Below, one piece after another: positions 17,521 through 27,400 of a DNA stretch of 64,000 bases (position 1 is its first letter; each line of letters starts with the position of its first letter). The notes beneath the pieces were generated by a model that was not told the origin of the DNA, made no database searches, and saw only the letters and a program-made list of their open reading frames with translations. Position numbers and translations under genes: made by a program. Where the stretch lies: NCBI GenBank assembly GCA_001599355.1, contig BCGQ01000002.1, positions 137,554 to 201,553 of the forward strand, read 5' to 3'. The DNA is from Nakazawaea peltata. Its lineage: Eukaryota; Ascomycota; Pichiomycetes; Alaninales; Pachysolenaceae.

Positions 17521-19323
17521 ATGGTGGATGAGATAAGAAAGAGAGCTGCTGAGAATAGCGATTCTGGGTCAGATTCAGACTCGGATGGAGGTTTTGGTCC
17601 TTCTTTGGACTTTTTCCAAGGAGCTCCAACCACACTGAAGAAGAAGACTAAGTTAAGGAAGAGGACTATAAAGAGTTTGGTATTGGGAGAGGATTATGTG
17701 AATTCTTATATGCATAAAGATGAAGTTACTGCAGTTGCTAGTTTTGAGGACATATTGGCTACTGGTTCTAAGGATGGGGTGGTCAAGTTATGGAGAATAC
17801 AGAAGGAAGATATCAAGAAGACCGGAACTAATGAGGAACCACAGGATGAGACCAATAGAAGCTTCGAGTATATCAGGGAATTTTCTACTGGTGGACCTAT
17901 TAGGAGCATGAAAGTTAACTGGAAGAATGGAAGAATGGCATGTCTGAGTTCTACAGAGAAAGTTATCCGGATTTTCGATTTAAAAAGTTTGGATTTAATC
18001 GACTTGGTCAGATTGGAATTCGTACCGACGTTGATAGAGGTGGTGGAGTTCGAAAATAGTCCGAGAATCATTGCAACTAGAGGCTCTGAAATACATATAT
18101 TGGATTTAGAAGATGGGTCAACGGTAAATGTGTTGTTCAAATTGCACAGTGCCGAGATAACTCTGATTGCATTCAATGCAGTACATAATTGTGTCATCTC
18201 CTGTGATTCTAAGGGGATGATAGAGTACTGGGTACCTGGAGACAAGTTTGGGATACCTCAAACGGTTGAATTTGAGCAGAAAACAAGGACTGATCTATAT
18301 AATGTGCGTAAACTGAAGAGTGGGGTCAGTAATTGTGTGGTTTCGAAGAAGGGGGATTGTTTTGTGGTACTGTCATCCCCAGATAATATGATTAGGGTCT
18401 TTCAATTCACTACTGGTAAGGTTATAAAGTCGATTTCGAGTGCTGCATCTGAATTGTATTTGGACCAGACAGGAAACTTCTTGATATACACCGTAGAAGG
18501 GGAGAATATGATTCATATTGTTAATTTGGTGAACTTGGAAGAGTCGGTCATCGGTAAAGGTGAAGGATTACAGTATCAAAAGTTGACATTACTCGAACCT
18601 GGACCCGAGAAAATCACATTAGAGATGCTGGCAAGTAGATCTAATGAGATTATTGAGAAGAAGTTGAGCCAGAAGAGTGTTACTTTTTTAGTGACAACAG
18701 CCTTCCAGAAGGAAAGGTTTTATGTCTTTGATAACTCAAACAGAACAGATCTTGACAAGTATCTGAGAGATGTTTACAATGAGATTCGGACTAACGTAAA
18801 TAGGGGTGTATCGAATATCAAAAAGGCATCTTATGCCAACACGATCGTGACATTGCACACGACCATGGGGGATATAAAGATCAAATTGTACCTGGAGAAA
18901 CTGCCTCTTGCAGCTGCAAACTTTGTACGACTTTGCTCAGAGAGGAACTACTACGATAACATAATCTTCCATAGAATAATCAAGGGGTTCATGATCCAAA
19001 CAGGGGATCCAACGGGGACTGGGACAGGAGGTGAAAGCATATATGGGGGAGAATTTGGGGATGAGTTTTCTGCTGATTTACGTCATTATAAATACACAGT
19101 GAGTATGCTGAATGCGGGACCGAATACTAATGGGTCTCAATTCTTTATTGTAACTAGTCCTCAACAATTGACCCATTTAGACGATAAACACACGGTTTTT
19201 GGAAAGGTGATTGAGGGGCAAGATGTGGTGGATACAATTGAACTGGTACAAACAGACCGTGACGACAGACCAATCAATGACCCGATCCCTAAGATCTTGT
19301 CTACCTCTGTGATCAACAATTAA
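17521..19323 (+). CDS. WD40-repeat cyclophilin (PPWD1 type peptidyl-prolyl isomerase)
   Basis: 600 residues: an acidic Ser-rich N-terminus, WD40 repeats from about residue 60 to 350 (TGSKDGVVKLWR is the clearest), a linker, then a cyclophilin domain at about 438-600. The isomerase core is intact: FHRIIKGFMIQTGD with the catalytic Arg, GSQFFI, and KHTVFGKV. The usual Trp of the cyclosporin pocket is His here (LTHLDDKH), so binding of cyclosporin is doubtful. CTG at 19108-19110 (residue 530) gives the invariant Ala of SMANAGPNTNG. PPWD1 proteins are spliceosome-associated nuclear isomerases. As far as I recall, S. cerevisiae has no orthologue. Divergent from the FMP41-type gene. Confidence 0.92.
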   Translation: MVDEIRKRAAENSDSGSDSDSDGGFGPSLDFFQGAPTTLKKKTKLRKRTIKSLVLGEDYVNSYMHKDEVTAVASFEDILATGSKDGVVKLWRIQKEDIKKTGTNEEPQDETNRSFEYIREFSTGGPIRSMKVNWKNGRMACLSSTEKVIRIFDLKSLDLIDLVRLEFVPTLIEVVEFENSPRIIATRGSEIHILDLEDGSTVNVLFKLHSAEITLIAFNAVHNCVISCDSKGMIEYWVPGDKFGIPQTVEFEQKTRTDLYNVRKLKSGVSNCVVSKKGDCFVVLSSPDNMIRVFQFTTGKVIKSISSAASELYLDQTGNFLIYTVEGENMIHIVNLVNLEESVIGKGEGLQYQKLTLLEPGPEKITLEMLASRSNEIIEKKLSQKSVTFLVTTAFQKERFYVFDNSNRTDLDKYLRDVYNEIRTNVNRGVSNIKKASYANTIVTLHTTMGDIKIKLYLEKLPLAAANFVRLCSERNYYDNIIFHRIIKGFMIQTGDPTGTGTGGESIYGGEFGDEFSADLRHYKYTVSMLNAGPNTNGSQFFIVTSPQQLTHLDDKHTVFGKVIEGQDVVDTIELVQTDRDDRPINDPIPKILSTSVINN

Positions 19324-20014
19324 TAGATAATAGAATAAAAATGCATTCAACAATAAGCAAGAAGAAATTACAATTAGATTTGAGTACTGTAGGAGATAAT
19401 AAACTGAACATGGATTGTATTTTCTTGAGAGTATTGTTCAGATGATCCGGTATAAGTGCATTTCGGTGATTAAGGTCCTGACGAAATGCCGTACTGCCCG
19501 TCTAAATAGCAATCATTGATCCGGATCTGCATTAGATCTCGTATGCCGAGAATTACCTATTATGGACAAAAATGAAGGCTCACTTGCCGTATACGGAAGT
19601 CAAATCGGTCCCTGTGTAAGTACGATGACGACACACAGAGTGTACAGGGCAAAGGGGAGGGCAAGAAAGGAGCCACAGAAATAATCGCGAGGGCTAGAAA
19701 CGATGAGAGAGGGGCAAATACGAGTGGGCAAAATGCGAGCAACCTGTACGCTGATTAATCTGCGTCAACATCTCGGTTACTGAGCGTTTCCTGAGCGACC
19801 CTAAGCCGATCCGTTTAACTTAAGCAGCTCTTCTTTTCTCCTGTGTATATCGTTCCGTCTGTCAGCTAAATAATTACTAATTTCCGTCCTGGTTGAGCCT
19901 GATAAAAAAAAGACGCTACTTGAGACGGTTAGAGTCATATAATTTGTTTGTATTTAGAGAATAACTTAGACGAGGGACACGAGACCGTTTTAGTGGGATT
20001 TTAATAGAGGAGAG
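19324..20014. promoter_or_regulatory. Upstream region of SKO1 with GGGCAAR cluster
   Basis: No gene is seen in this 0.69-kb region. Four copies of GGGCAA(A/G) on the + strand lie within 90 bases (starting at 19647, 19659, 19712 and 19726), about 290-370 bases before the SKO1 ATG. The function of the motif is unknown to me. Confidence 0.4.
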
Positions 20015-21544
20015 ATGTCATATAACCACGGTAGAGATTCCACGGCGATATTAGGACACTCGCACGCGGGTACGGTGTCTACATCGCATTCAAACAACAC
20101 CTCAGGAAGCAACAACAACACGAACCCAGCGAACTCGCTTTCTATGGAACCAAATCCATTTGAACAATCGTTTGCAAAGAATGACACGTCCAATTCGAAT
20201 TCTGCCACCAATTTACTGGCGGTGGGGCAACAACTGGGTCGAATCGGTGGGGTAAATAAGGTCGGTGGGCTGAGTGGTCACGGGGCGGATCAGAATGGTC
20301 CTCATCCTCCTCCTCATATTCTGTTACCGGCCGGATCACCTCCAATATTGACACCGGGTGGTCGTCGCCATATTTTGCCGCCTTTACATACACTTTCACC
20401 TAACACTCTGGCACAGTCACTTTCACACTCGATTCCCGAGACTCCTGGGCTGCTTTGGTCTAGTATCATGAACACTAATGGGAGTGGTGCTGGCCCGGCT
20501 GGGGCCCCTATGCATAATCATATAACACTGGGTCGTCCTAATAGTCTGAATGCAGCAGCCACACTGATGTCGGGAAGTGTCAGTGGGAATGATATCGACG
20601 CTAAGAGGATACGGACGGGACTCACACCGGGAGGGAACAACTTTTTATCGTCGATTCAGTTACCAGGGTTGAACACACCAACTTCTTTATTGAATATACC
20701 CGCTTTAACACCTGGGATTGGTGCTTTATTAGAGAATCTCGGTACAACACCGGCTAATCCTGGTGCTACACCTGGTACTGGGGCAGCTACTGGGGTTCCA
20801 GCTGGGTCACCATCTCAAATGATAGATATTTCCATGCAGCCAAAAGTGAAGCGGGAACCACCAAGCTTGTCTACGGAAGACATCGGACCACCAAAGAAGA
20901 AGAGAGGACGTAAGAGTAAGGCCGAATTGAAGAGAATCGAGGAAGAGGAAAGACTGCTGCGAGATCTGGAACTGAATGGAAGAGCTCTGTCATCGGGAGC
21001 CGAAGATAAAGATAGTAACAGACTTTCGTCGGAAGAGCCCGGATCAGCTGGATCAAAAGATACTAGGAATGGTGATGATGGTAAGAGGAAAAGTTTCCTT
21101 GAGAGAAATAGAGTGGCAGCATCGAAATGTAGACTGAGGAAGAAGGTTTTGGTTAATAAGATGAAGGAGGAATTGAGTTTCTATTCTTCTGAACATGCTG
21201 TATTGACCGGACAGGTGAATACTTTGAGAGAGCAAGTTATCACTTTAAGGACTATCTTGTTTGCTCATAAAGATTGTCATTTGTTACTTGAACATGTAGG
21301 TGGGGTGGATACTTTAAATACGATTTTGAATGCGACAAATTATGCCTCGCAAATACCTCAACAAAGACCTTTGGAACCTACAATAGTACCTCATACGACC
21401 AACTTAGCACCTATTGAGGAGCCGCAGAAGCTGCATCAGAACTTGATCAATAACCAGAACCCGGCAATAGCGACGGCTGCTGCCATTGCTGTCACTACAA
21501 ACAATGCCTTGAATCAGATGAACCCTGTGAAACGGGATTTTTAG
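20015..21544 (+). CDS. SKO1: bZIP transcription factor, Sko1/ATF-CREB type
   Basis: 509-residue nuclear factor. In yeast, Sko1 represses and then activates osmostress genes under control of the Hog1 kinase. The bZIP lies at about residues 360-425: basic region RKSFLERNRVAASKCR, then a CTG-encoded residue (Ala here) and RKK, then a leucine zipper. The segment after the zipper (LFAHKDCHLLLEHVGG) is typical of ATF/CREB-type fungal factors. A basic patch KKKRGRKSK at about 294-302 may be a nuclear signal. The N-terminal half is low-complexity, rich in Asn, Ser, Thr, Pro and Gly, with several TP/SP sites as expected for a MAP-kinase target. Which yeast bZIP is the true orthologue is inferred from the basic region. 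Confidence 0.8.
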   Translation: MSYNHGRDSTAILGHSHAGTVSTSHSNNTSGSNNNTNPANSLSMEPNPFEQSFAKNDTSNSNSATNLLAVGQQLGRIGGVNKVGGLSGHGADQNGPHPPPHILLPAGSPPILTPGGRRHILPPLHTLSPNTLAQSLSHSIPETPGLLWSSIMNTNGSGAGPAGAPMHNHITLGRPNSLNAAATLMSGSVSGNDIDAKRIRTGLTPGGNNFLSSIQLPGLNTPTSLLNIPALTPGIGALLENLGTTPANPGATPGTGAATGVPAGSPSQMIDISMQPKVKREPPSLSTEDIGPPKKKRGRKSKAELKRIEEEERLLRDLELNGRALSSGAEDKDSNRLSSEEPGSAGSKDTRNGDDGKRKSFLERNRVAASKCRLRKKVLVNKMKEELSFYSSEHAVLTGQVNTLREQVITLRTILFAHKDCHLLLEHVGGVDTLNTILNATNYASQIPQQRPLEPTIVPHTTNLAPIEEPQKLHQNLINNQNPAIATAAAIAVTTNNALNQMNPVKRDF

Positions 21545-21854
21545 TAGCTACAAGAGGATAAACATGTAATAATTCATTATTTAATATACAAAGTGTAGAA
21601 GATGGAATGAAATGGGGACTGAATGATTAGTAATGAGATGAGAAATGGTGAGAAATTATGGTAAAATGAGAGTATTGAGTCAGAAAGGGACTGGCCTTTG
21701 GTTGTAGTGCTCGGTGCTGGCTCAGTGATAGCTCTCTGGCAGTTCAGTGGTAGCTCTCAGACAGTCCTGTGGCGACTCTGTAGCAGCCCAGTGGTACCTC
21801 ACTCAGAGTATTCCCAATATACCTGAAATATCCCTGAAATATCCTCCCTCCAAC
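21545..21854. other. Convergent spacer SKO1/RPB12
   Basis: About 310 bases between the SKO1 stop and the true RPB12 stop. It contains irregular repeats of a GTGGTAGCTCTC-like string at 21720-21790. No gene is seen. Confidence 0.4.
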
Positions 21855-22143
21855 TTATCTAGCCTCAAATTGTACTGTTCTAGTTAGTATTCCGTCTCAA
21901 AAACTTGCGAATTCGTGAACTCTCGCTCAGATCATATATAGACATACCCATTCTTCTGGTTCTGGCCTTGTATAATACTCTGTGACCACAGTCCTTACAA
22001 CGGACAGGGTCATTTTTGTTCAAGGTGAGGTTATTAGAGCAGTTAGCACAGATATATTTGACACCCAAAGAAGTCTTGGTGTTGGTGAAACCGACAGCGG
22101 CAGCTGCCAAGTTAGATGCTGGAACGAAACCTTCTCTACTCAT
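21855..22143 (-). CDS. RPB12: RNA polymerase I/II/III common subunit Rpb12 (ABC10-alpha), with 3' intron
   Basis: Small zinc-binding subunit shared by the three nuclear RNA polymerases. Exon 1 (22143-21948) encodes MSREGF, the zinc motif C-A-N-C (YICANC), then RCKDCGHRV and KARTRRM. Open reading continues into unrelated residues, but a clear intron starts at 21947 (GTATGT), has TACTAAC and ends CAG at 21875 (73 bases). Splicing adds the 20-base exon 21874-21855, giving the invariant ending MVQFEAR and stop TAA. Total 71 residues, against 70 in S. cerevisiae as I recall. Without the splice the protein would lose its conserved end and gain a foreign tail of about 20 residues. Confidence 0.95.
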
Positions 22144-22458
22144 GATGATATCTCTTGATTCTTCTCGATTTAATCTCTATCTAAAAGGTTCAAATTAATA
22201 AGGTGAAGAAATTTTAAGAGGCAAAAAAATTTTCTCCGAGCGGATTACAAATTGGAGAAGATTTGGTCGAAAAGGAGAAAAAAAAATCGAAAATTCCGCC
22301 GAAACGGAGAAGATTGGATCCGGAGAAGACCTGGACAGCCCCAGTAAAATTTTCACTCTCGACGATGAGATGGAGGTATTGAAGGGGGTTAACATTGAGG
22401 TAAGGGGTCTTGGAAATTGGATAATTTGAAGGTTGAGAGGAATCTTGGGGAGTTCAAG

Positions 22459-24348
22459 ATGAGACAGAGCCTTTTTTTACTTCGAAATGTGCCCAAAAAT
22501 GAACTCAAGCAATACATTTCTTTGGTGGGTCCCAAATCTCAGTTCTCGAGGATGTTGAGGTCGGAATATTTGGAGGATACAGGACGAAGGACGAGCCGTG
22601 ATAAGTTTGAAATGGAATATAATAAGGCAAGAATGGGAGTAATGACTGCTAGTACGTTGAATATTGTAAATAGGGAGAAAAATAGTGGGGTGTTGACACT
22701 CTTAAGACGCTTAACTAATGAGGATGAGCTTCGTATGGCTGATTACACTAGAGATATCAGAGAATATCAGATGCTTTACCGGAGAAATCCTGTTGTTCAT
22801 CGGGAGATTCCAGCTTTACCAGTAGTATGGACCAATGAGTCATTCAATTCATATATCAGGGAGCTCACTTCTTACAAATATACTTTCAAGAAGCTGTCGA
22901 GTCAGTCTGTTGGGATCGTAAGTCTCTTATTGAAGAACCTATTTCTGGCCGGAAATGAGACTGTTAGACCATTAAGGGACCTACAGGCTTATAATACCGT
23001 CATTATACACTTTTTGAAGGTGGGGGATTTGGCATATGCCCGTCAATTGTTGAGACAAATGAAGCAGGATTTCGTGATACCCAACACTTTGACGTTTAAT
23101 GCATTTTTGAGCCATCTTTCTATGCCTCATGGGTCATTTTCAGTTGATCCTTTGATCACAGCAACCAATATTTTGAATGAGATGCGTACTAAGAAGATTC
23201 CAGCCAATTTGAGTACATGGTATATAATGTTTAGAGTGGTTAGAAATGATACCATTTTCCTCAAAGAGTTGGAGCAGGTTTACTCAGGTAAACTCGGACT
23301 TCCACGTACTCTGTTGTTCTATGAGACGATATTGTCTTTGAGATATGATAGTTTGGATGCTAAAAAGCTCGCTGACGAGCTTTCCGAGATGATATCAAAT
23401 GGGTTAAGGCCTACTTTGAGCTGTCATCATTTAATGATTAAAAAGTTACTTGATAATGATAAAATAGAGGATGCATGGACATATATACGTGAGGGAGTAC
23501 ATCAAAGACAGTTAAGACCGAATTCAGCCACTTTGCAGTTATTTCTTGAGCATTTCCAACCAAAGGCCCGTCTCCATTTAACTTTGGGTCTGTTTTATAC
23601 GTTTGTAGATAAATTGGGGGTGACCCCTTCCAGGTCAAATTTCCATGCGTTGTTTCTGACCACTACTAAGGTTGGATATCATGGGAATTGGAGACAAATG
23701 GCTAGGATCATACATCTGGAGATGCTTCGAATCCAAGGTCATGGAAATCACAAGGCTGGTTACTGGATTCTGAGATTGCAACAGAGGGCATTAACGGATC
23801 ATCTGAATGGTGAGAAAGAGTTGGAGTTTGGGGAGTTGACTGATTACGAGAAGCAGCTTTTGGAGGAGATTCGTAGTAAACTTGTTTGGAGTATGGAGAT
23901 TTCCGAGGAGAGCAGTGAGATGAAATTGGAATTTGGGGATCAGAAGGGGGCTAAATCCGCCTCTAAATCCGACGCAAAATCCGACACAAAATCCGATTCT
24001 GCTTCTGACCTTTCCCCAATTGCACAATCAACCTCCACCGTCTCCAACACTGGAATTGTTATAGATCCTTACCAGGAGACTCCTATTTCACTGCTTTTAG
24101 TCCGTGTCGGAGTGCGTAAAAGTGGTTCGGGTGGTAAATATTACCAAACAACTCCAGAGGATAGACAGAAACGACTCAAATTCAAGGCTCAATTGAGTAA
24201 GAAGAACCTTCATGCCAATTATATTCAGAGAGCCAAGATTGTTGCCAAAGGTCCAGTGAATCATTTGGTGGATGAATTAACCGAGAGGGGTGTTATTGGT
24301 GAGACTGAGGTTGAAGAGATTGGAATCAAAGTGAAGAGTAAAGAATAG
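22459..24348 (+). CDS. PPR-like mitochondrial protein, unidentified
   Basis: I set the start at the first in-frame ATG (22459); upstream codons are open from a TTG at 22417. The 629-residue product has a basic, acid-poor N-terminus (MRQSLFLLRNVPKNE) suited to mitochondrial import. The central part has pentatricopeptide-like helical repeats, for example AYNTVIIHFLKVGDLAYARQ, LTFNAFLSHL and SCHHLMIKKLLDNDKIEDAW. A Lys/Ser-rich stretch with KSDAKSDTKSDS-type repeats lies near residues 502-515. Yeast proteins of this type stabilise or activate translation of individual mitochondrial mRNAs. Which mRNA is unknown, and I cannot assign an orthologue. Confidence 0.7.
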   Translation: MRQSLFLLRNVPKNELKQYISLVGPKSQFSRMLRSEYLEDTGRRTSRDKFEMEYNKARMGVMTASTLNIVNREKNSGVLTLLRRLTNEDELRMADYTRDIREYQMLYRRNPVVHREIPALPVVWTNESFNSYIRELTSYKYTFKKLSSQSVGIVSLLLKNLFLAGNETVRPLRDLQAYNTVIIHFLKVGDLAYARQLLRQMKQDFVIPNTLTFNAFLSHLSMPHGSFSVDPLITATNILNEMRTKKIPANLSTWYIMFRVVRNDTIFLKELEQVYSGKLGLPRTLLFYETILSLRYDSLDAKKLADELSEMISNGLRPTLSCHHLMIKKLLDNDKIEDAWTYIREGVHQRQLRPNSATLQLFLEHFQPKARLHLTLGLFYTFVDKLGVTPSRSNFHALFLTTTKVGYHGNWRQMARIIHLEMLRIQGHGNHKAGYWILRLQQRALTDHLNGEKELEFGELTDYEKQLLEEIRSKLVWSMEISEESSEMKLEFGDQKGAKSASKSDAKSDTKSDSASDLSPIAQSTSTVSNTGIVIDPYQETPISLLLVRVGVRKSGSGGKYYQTTPEDRQKRLKFKAQLSKKNLHANYIQRAKIVAKGPVNHLVDELTERGVIGETEVEEIGIKVKSKE

Positions 24349-24485
24349 ATTGAGCTAAATAAAACAGCTAAGTAGTGAATGAATATCATGTATATAAAGG
24401 TGATTCGTGATGTAGGGAACAACTTATTAATTACTAAATTACACTTATATCTAATTAACTGTCAATTCATATTCTATTTTCTATT

Positions 24486-27400
24486 TTATCCACTATCATC
24501 ATAAGACCCTCTAAGACGAGCTTGTAAATCATGCCCAAGCAAATCTCCTTGATCTTCTACACAATAACCTTTACCACCAAGATATGATAACACTACAGGC
24601 AAGAGAACCAATGCGTGTAATGACAGCACCACTACCAAACTGAACCACATTCTGAAATAATACACTTCAAAGATCTTAGAACGAGTGAACAGTAACACAC
24701 AAACTCCAATGAGCTTTGTCATGGTGATTCCTGAGAAGACAGAACCTCCTATGTGGACAAGGGCATGATGAGCACGACGAGAGGATTCGGAATGAGGTTG
24801 ATTGTTCTCAAATTCTGTTCCTCCACCATGTTCTACAAACATATAACCTCTAGCTACGTGAATACAGAATTCTAAGGCCAATCCGATACATATGATCAAG
24901 TTGACTAAGCTCACAGCATTTAACGATACCCCCCAAATGGCCATGAGACCTGCAATATTGGCCAAAATGGCTGCTACTACGACTACGAGGACGGAAGCAA
25001 CACGAGGCGAACCTAAAAGTGTAGCTGCTACTACCCAAACTACACCTAATGCGACAGCTGCCATTTGGAAGGTGAGTTTCACCACAGTTTGGTACTGGAC
25101 AAAGAAGATATAGAAGGGAGAGTAAGCGTAAATATCAGAAATTCCTGTCAAGCTCTTGAGAACTTCAACAAGTTCTAAACTATCAGCATAAGCATTGATG
25201 AAATCGGCCTGAGTTCTGAGAGGAAGATGCGAGGTCCGGAAAACCGATGACTCAATAGTATTCTCTGAATAATTTGGTACCACGGATCCTGAATAAGGCA
25301 GTTTACCAGCTAATGGACATCTATCTGAAGGAGAGATGATCCAGTTCGAGAAATATGTAAGGAAATCGGATCCATGAGGGAATGACGAAAGATCGGCAAA
25401 GTCGTACTGTTTATCTTGATAACAAGGCTGACAAGGACGTGCTGGAGCATTAGGAGCACAAAACACTGGGTCTTCAAAGCTTGAAATGAGGCTAAATTGA
25501 TCATCATTTTGTTCCTGGAATGTTGGAACCTTTTTAACTCTACAACATTCGTCCATATCTGGATTTAACCATAAGAAGAAGTCATCTAACCAAGATGCAA
25601 CAGGATCTGCGATTACTCGTTGATCTTCAGGTTTATTGTACTCCTGTTCAAGGACATTTACAAGGGAATACTCATTGCAACCTGCAAATCTTCCACAAAC
25701 ACTCAGCTGAGCCTCAGTCTCAGTTAAATTGAGTCCAGACACAACAAAATAGATAGGAGGACCAACCTGAAGTTGTGAGGCAAGATCATCGAAGTAATCG
25801 ATCAAGAATGAGTCTGATGGAAGAGCAAGACGCTGATCAAGACCAAGCTCAACGGCCGGCCAAAGCGAGACAGAGATCCCAAGCCACGCTACAAATATCA
25901 GTATTATATATGGACGGGTAGAGCTCTTAAGAAGAGCTGGTGCTATCCGAGTATGAAGAATCTTATGGAGGAGAGAAGACTCTGAGTCTCTAAGGAGATG
26001 AGGGAGGACTGAAATCAGGCCCTGATTAGATCTGATACCTTCAGAAGGTGAAGGAAGGTGTATAGAACCCTCTGAAGCTTCGTGTGATTCTGAAATTTTG
26101 AGGAATGGTAATAAATCCATTCTTCCAGCTCTCTGACGTGCCTCATCTAATGCAAGAACAGCTATAAACGTGGTTACTTGCAATATTGAGTTGACAACTA
26201 CAGCTCCAGCGGTATAAATCGCAAAATTCCTAACTGCAGGCATTGGGACAAAAGCTGCAAGTGCAAAACAGAAGAATTGAGACGTAGAACTGAGAAGGAT
26301 TGATGGCCCAATCTTCGCCATAGTGACTGCAACGGCTTCTTGGATAGAGAGGTCGGAGTTTCGAGTGGTCTCTTTAAAGGTATGGGTAATTAAGAAGATA
26401 TTATCGACTCCAACCGCAAGAACTAAGAATGGGATGACTTCTGCTATGATGAGAGTCGATTTTATACCAAGTAAAGCAAAGAATCCGGCAGATGTGAATA
26501 CAGAGAGTAAAACTATACAGATTCCAATCAAACCAAGCGAGAACTTGGTTTTGGTAAAAGATGAAGAGTCTCCAAAGGACGGGAAAGTTCCTCCAAGGGC
26601 TACTGAGGCATATGCGAACATTACTAAGTAAGAAATCACAACTGTTCGAATATCAGTGTTTGAAGATTTGTTCAATTCTCTTTCAAGAGATGATTCGGTC
26701 GAGAAACTCAATCGGAGACCAGGGAAACGTCTTGGAAGTTCGATTTGAAGTTGTTCGAGGTAATTTTGGAGGGTGAGCTCCCATTTTATAGCACGGCGAG
26801 CCTTTCTGGAGTGCTCTTTACGAGGATTATTTAAAAGAAGTGTCACCGCAAAGGATGACGCATCTATAGGGTGGAAATCTTCGCTTGGAGATGATTCCAG
26901 AGGAGCTCCAAATAAGAGATTTGGGTTGAGAGGCTGCTGGAAAGGCGGGAGACACGTAACTGGTGAATCTATACACTGTTTGAGCTTATTGAGGTATTGT
27001 TCTGGACCTGGGAAGGCTGAAATATCACCCAGGAAGTACTGAGTGAATGATTCAACGACACAAATACCATCAAATGGCAGGAAACAAAGATCCTGAAGAG
27101 TATCACCGCCTGTTGAGGCTCTAAGGTCACGAATTTCTTGCTCTTTCTCAAACCACCAGGTCAAAAGATCATAATTGGCCAAAATAGGGCCAGTTTCGTT
27201 CACTACGAATATTTGTTGAGTTCTATAGAAAGGTCCGAAATTGGAGTCAAAGTGCTGTTTTTGTTGGTACAGCTCAGCAGAAGAGCTGACCCATAATTTG
27301 ACGGGATTTTGTTCCAATTCAATCAAGTAGAGGAAACTAGAGACAGCAAGCGAACAACCTATGGTGACCAGGATGACATATTGAGAGAAAGAGGAGCAGA

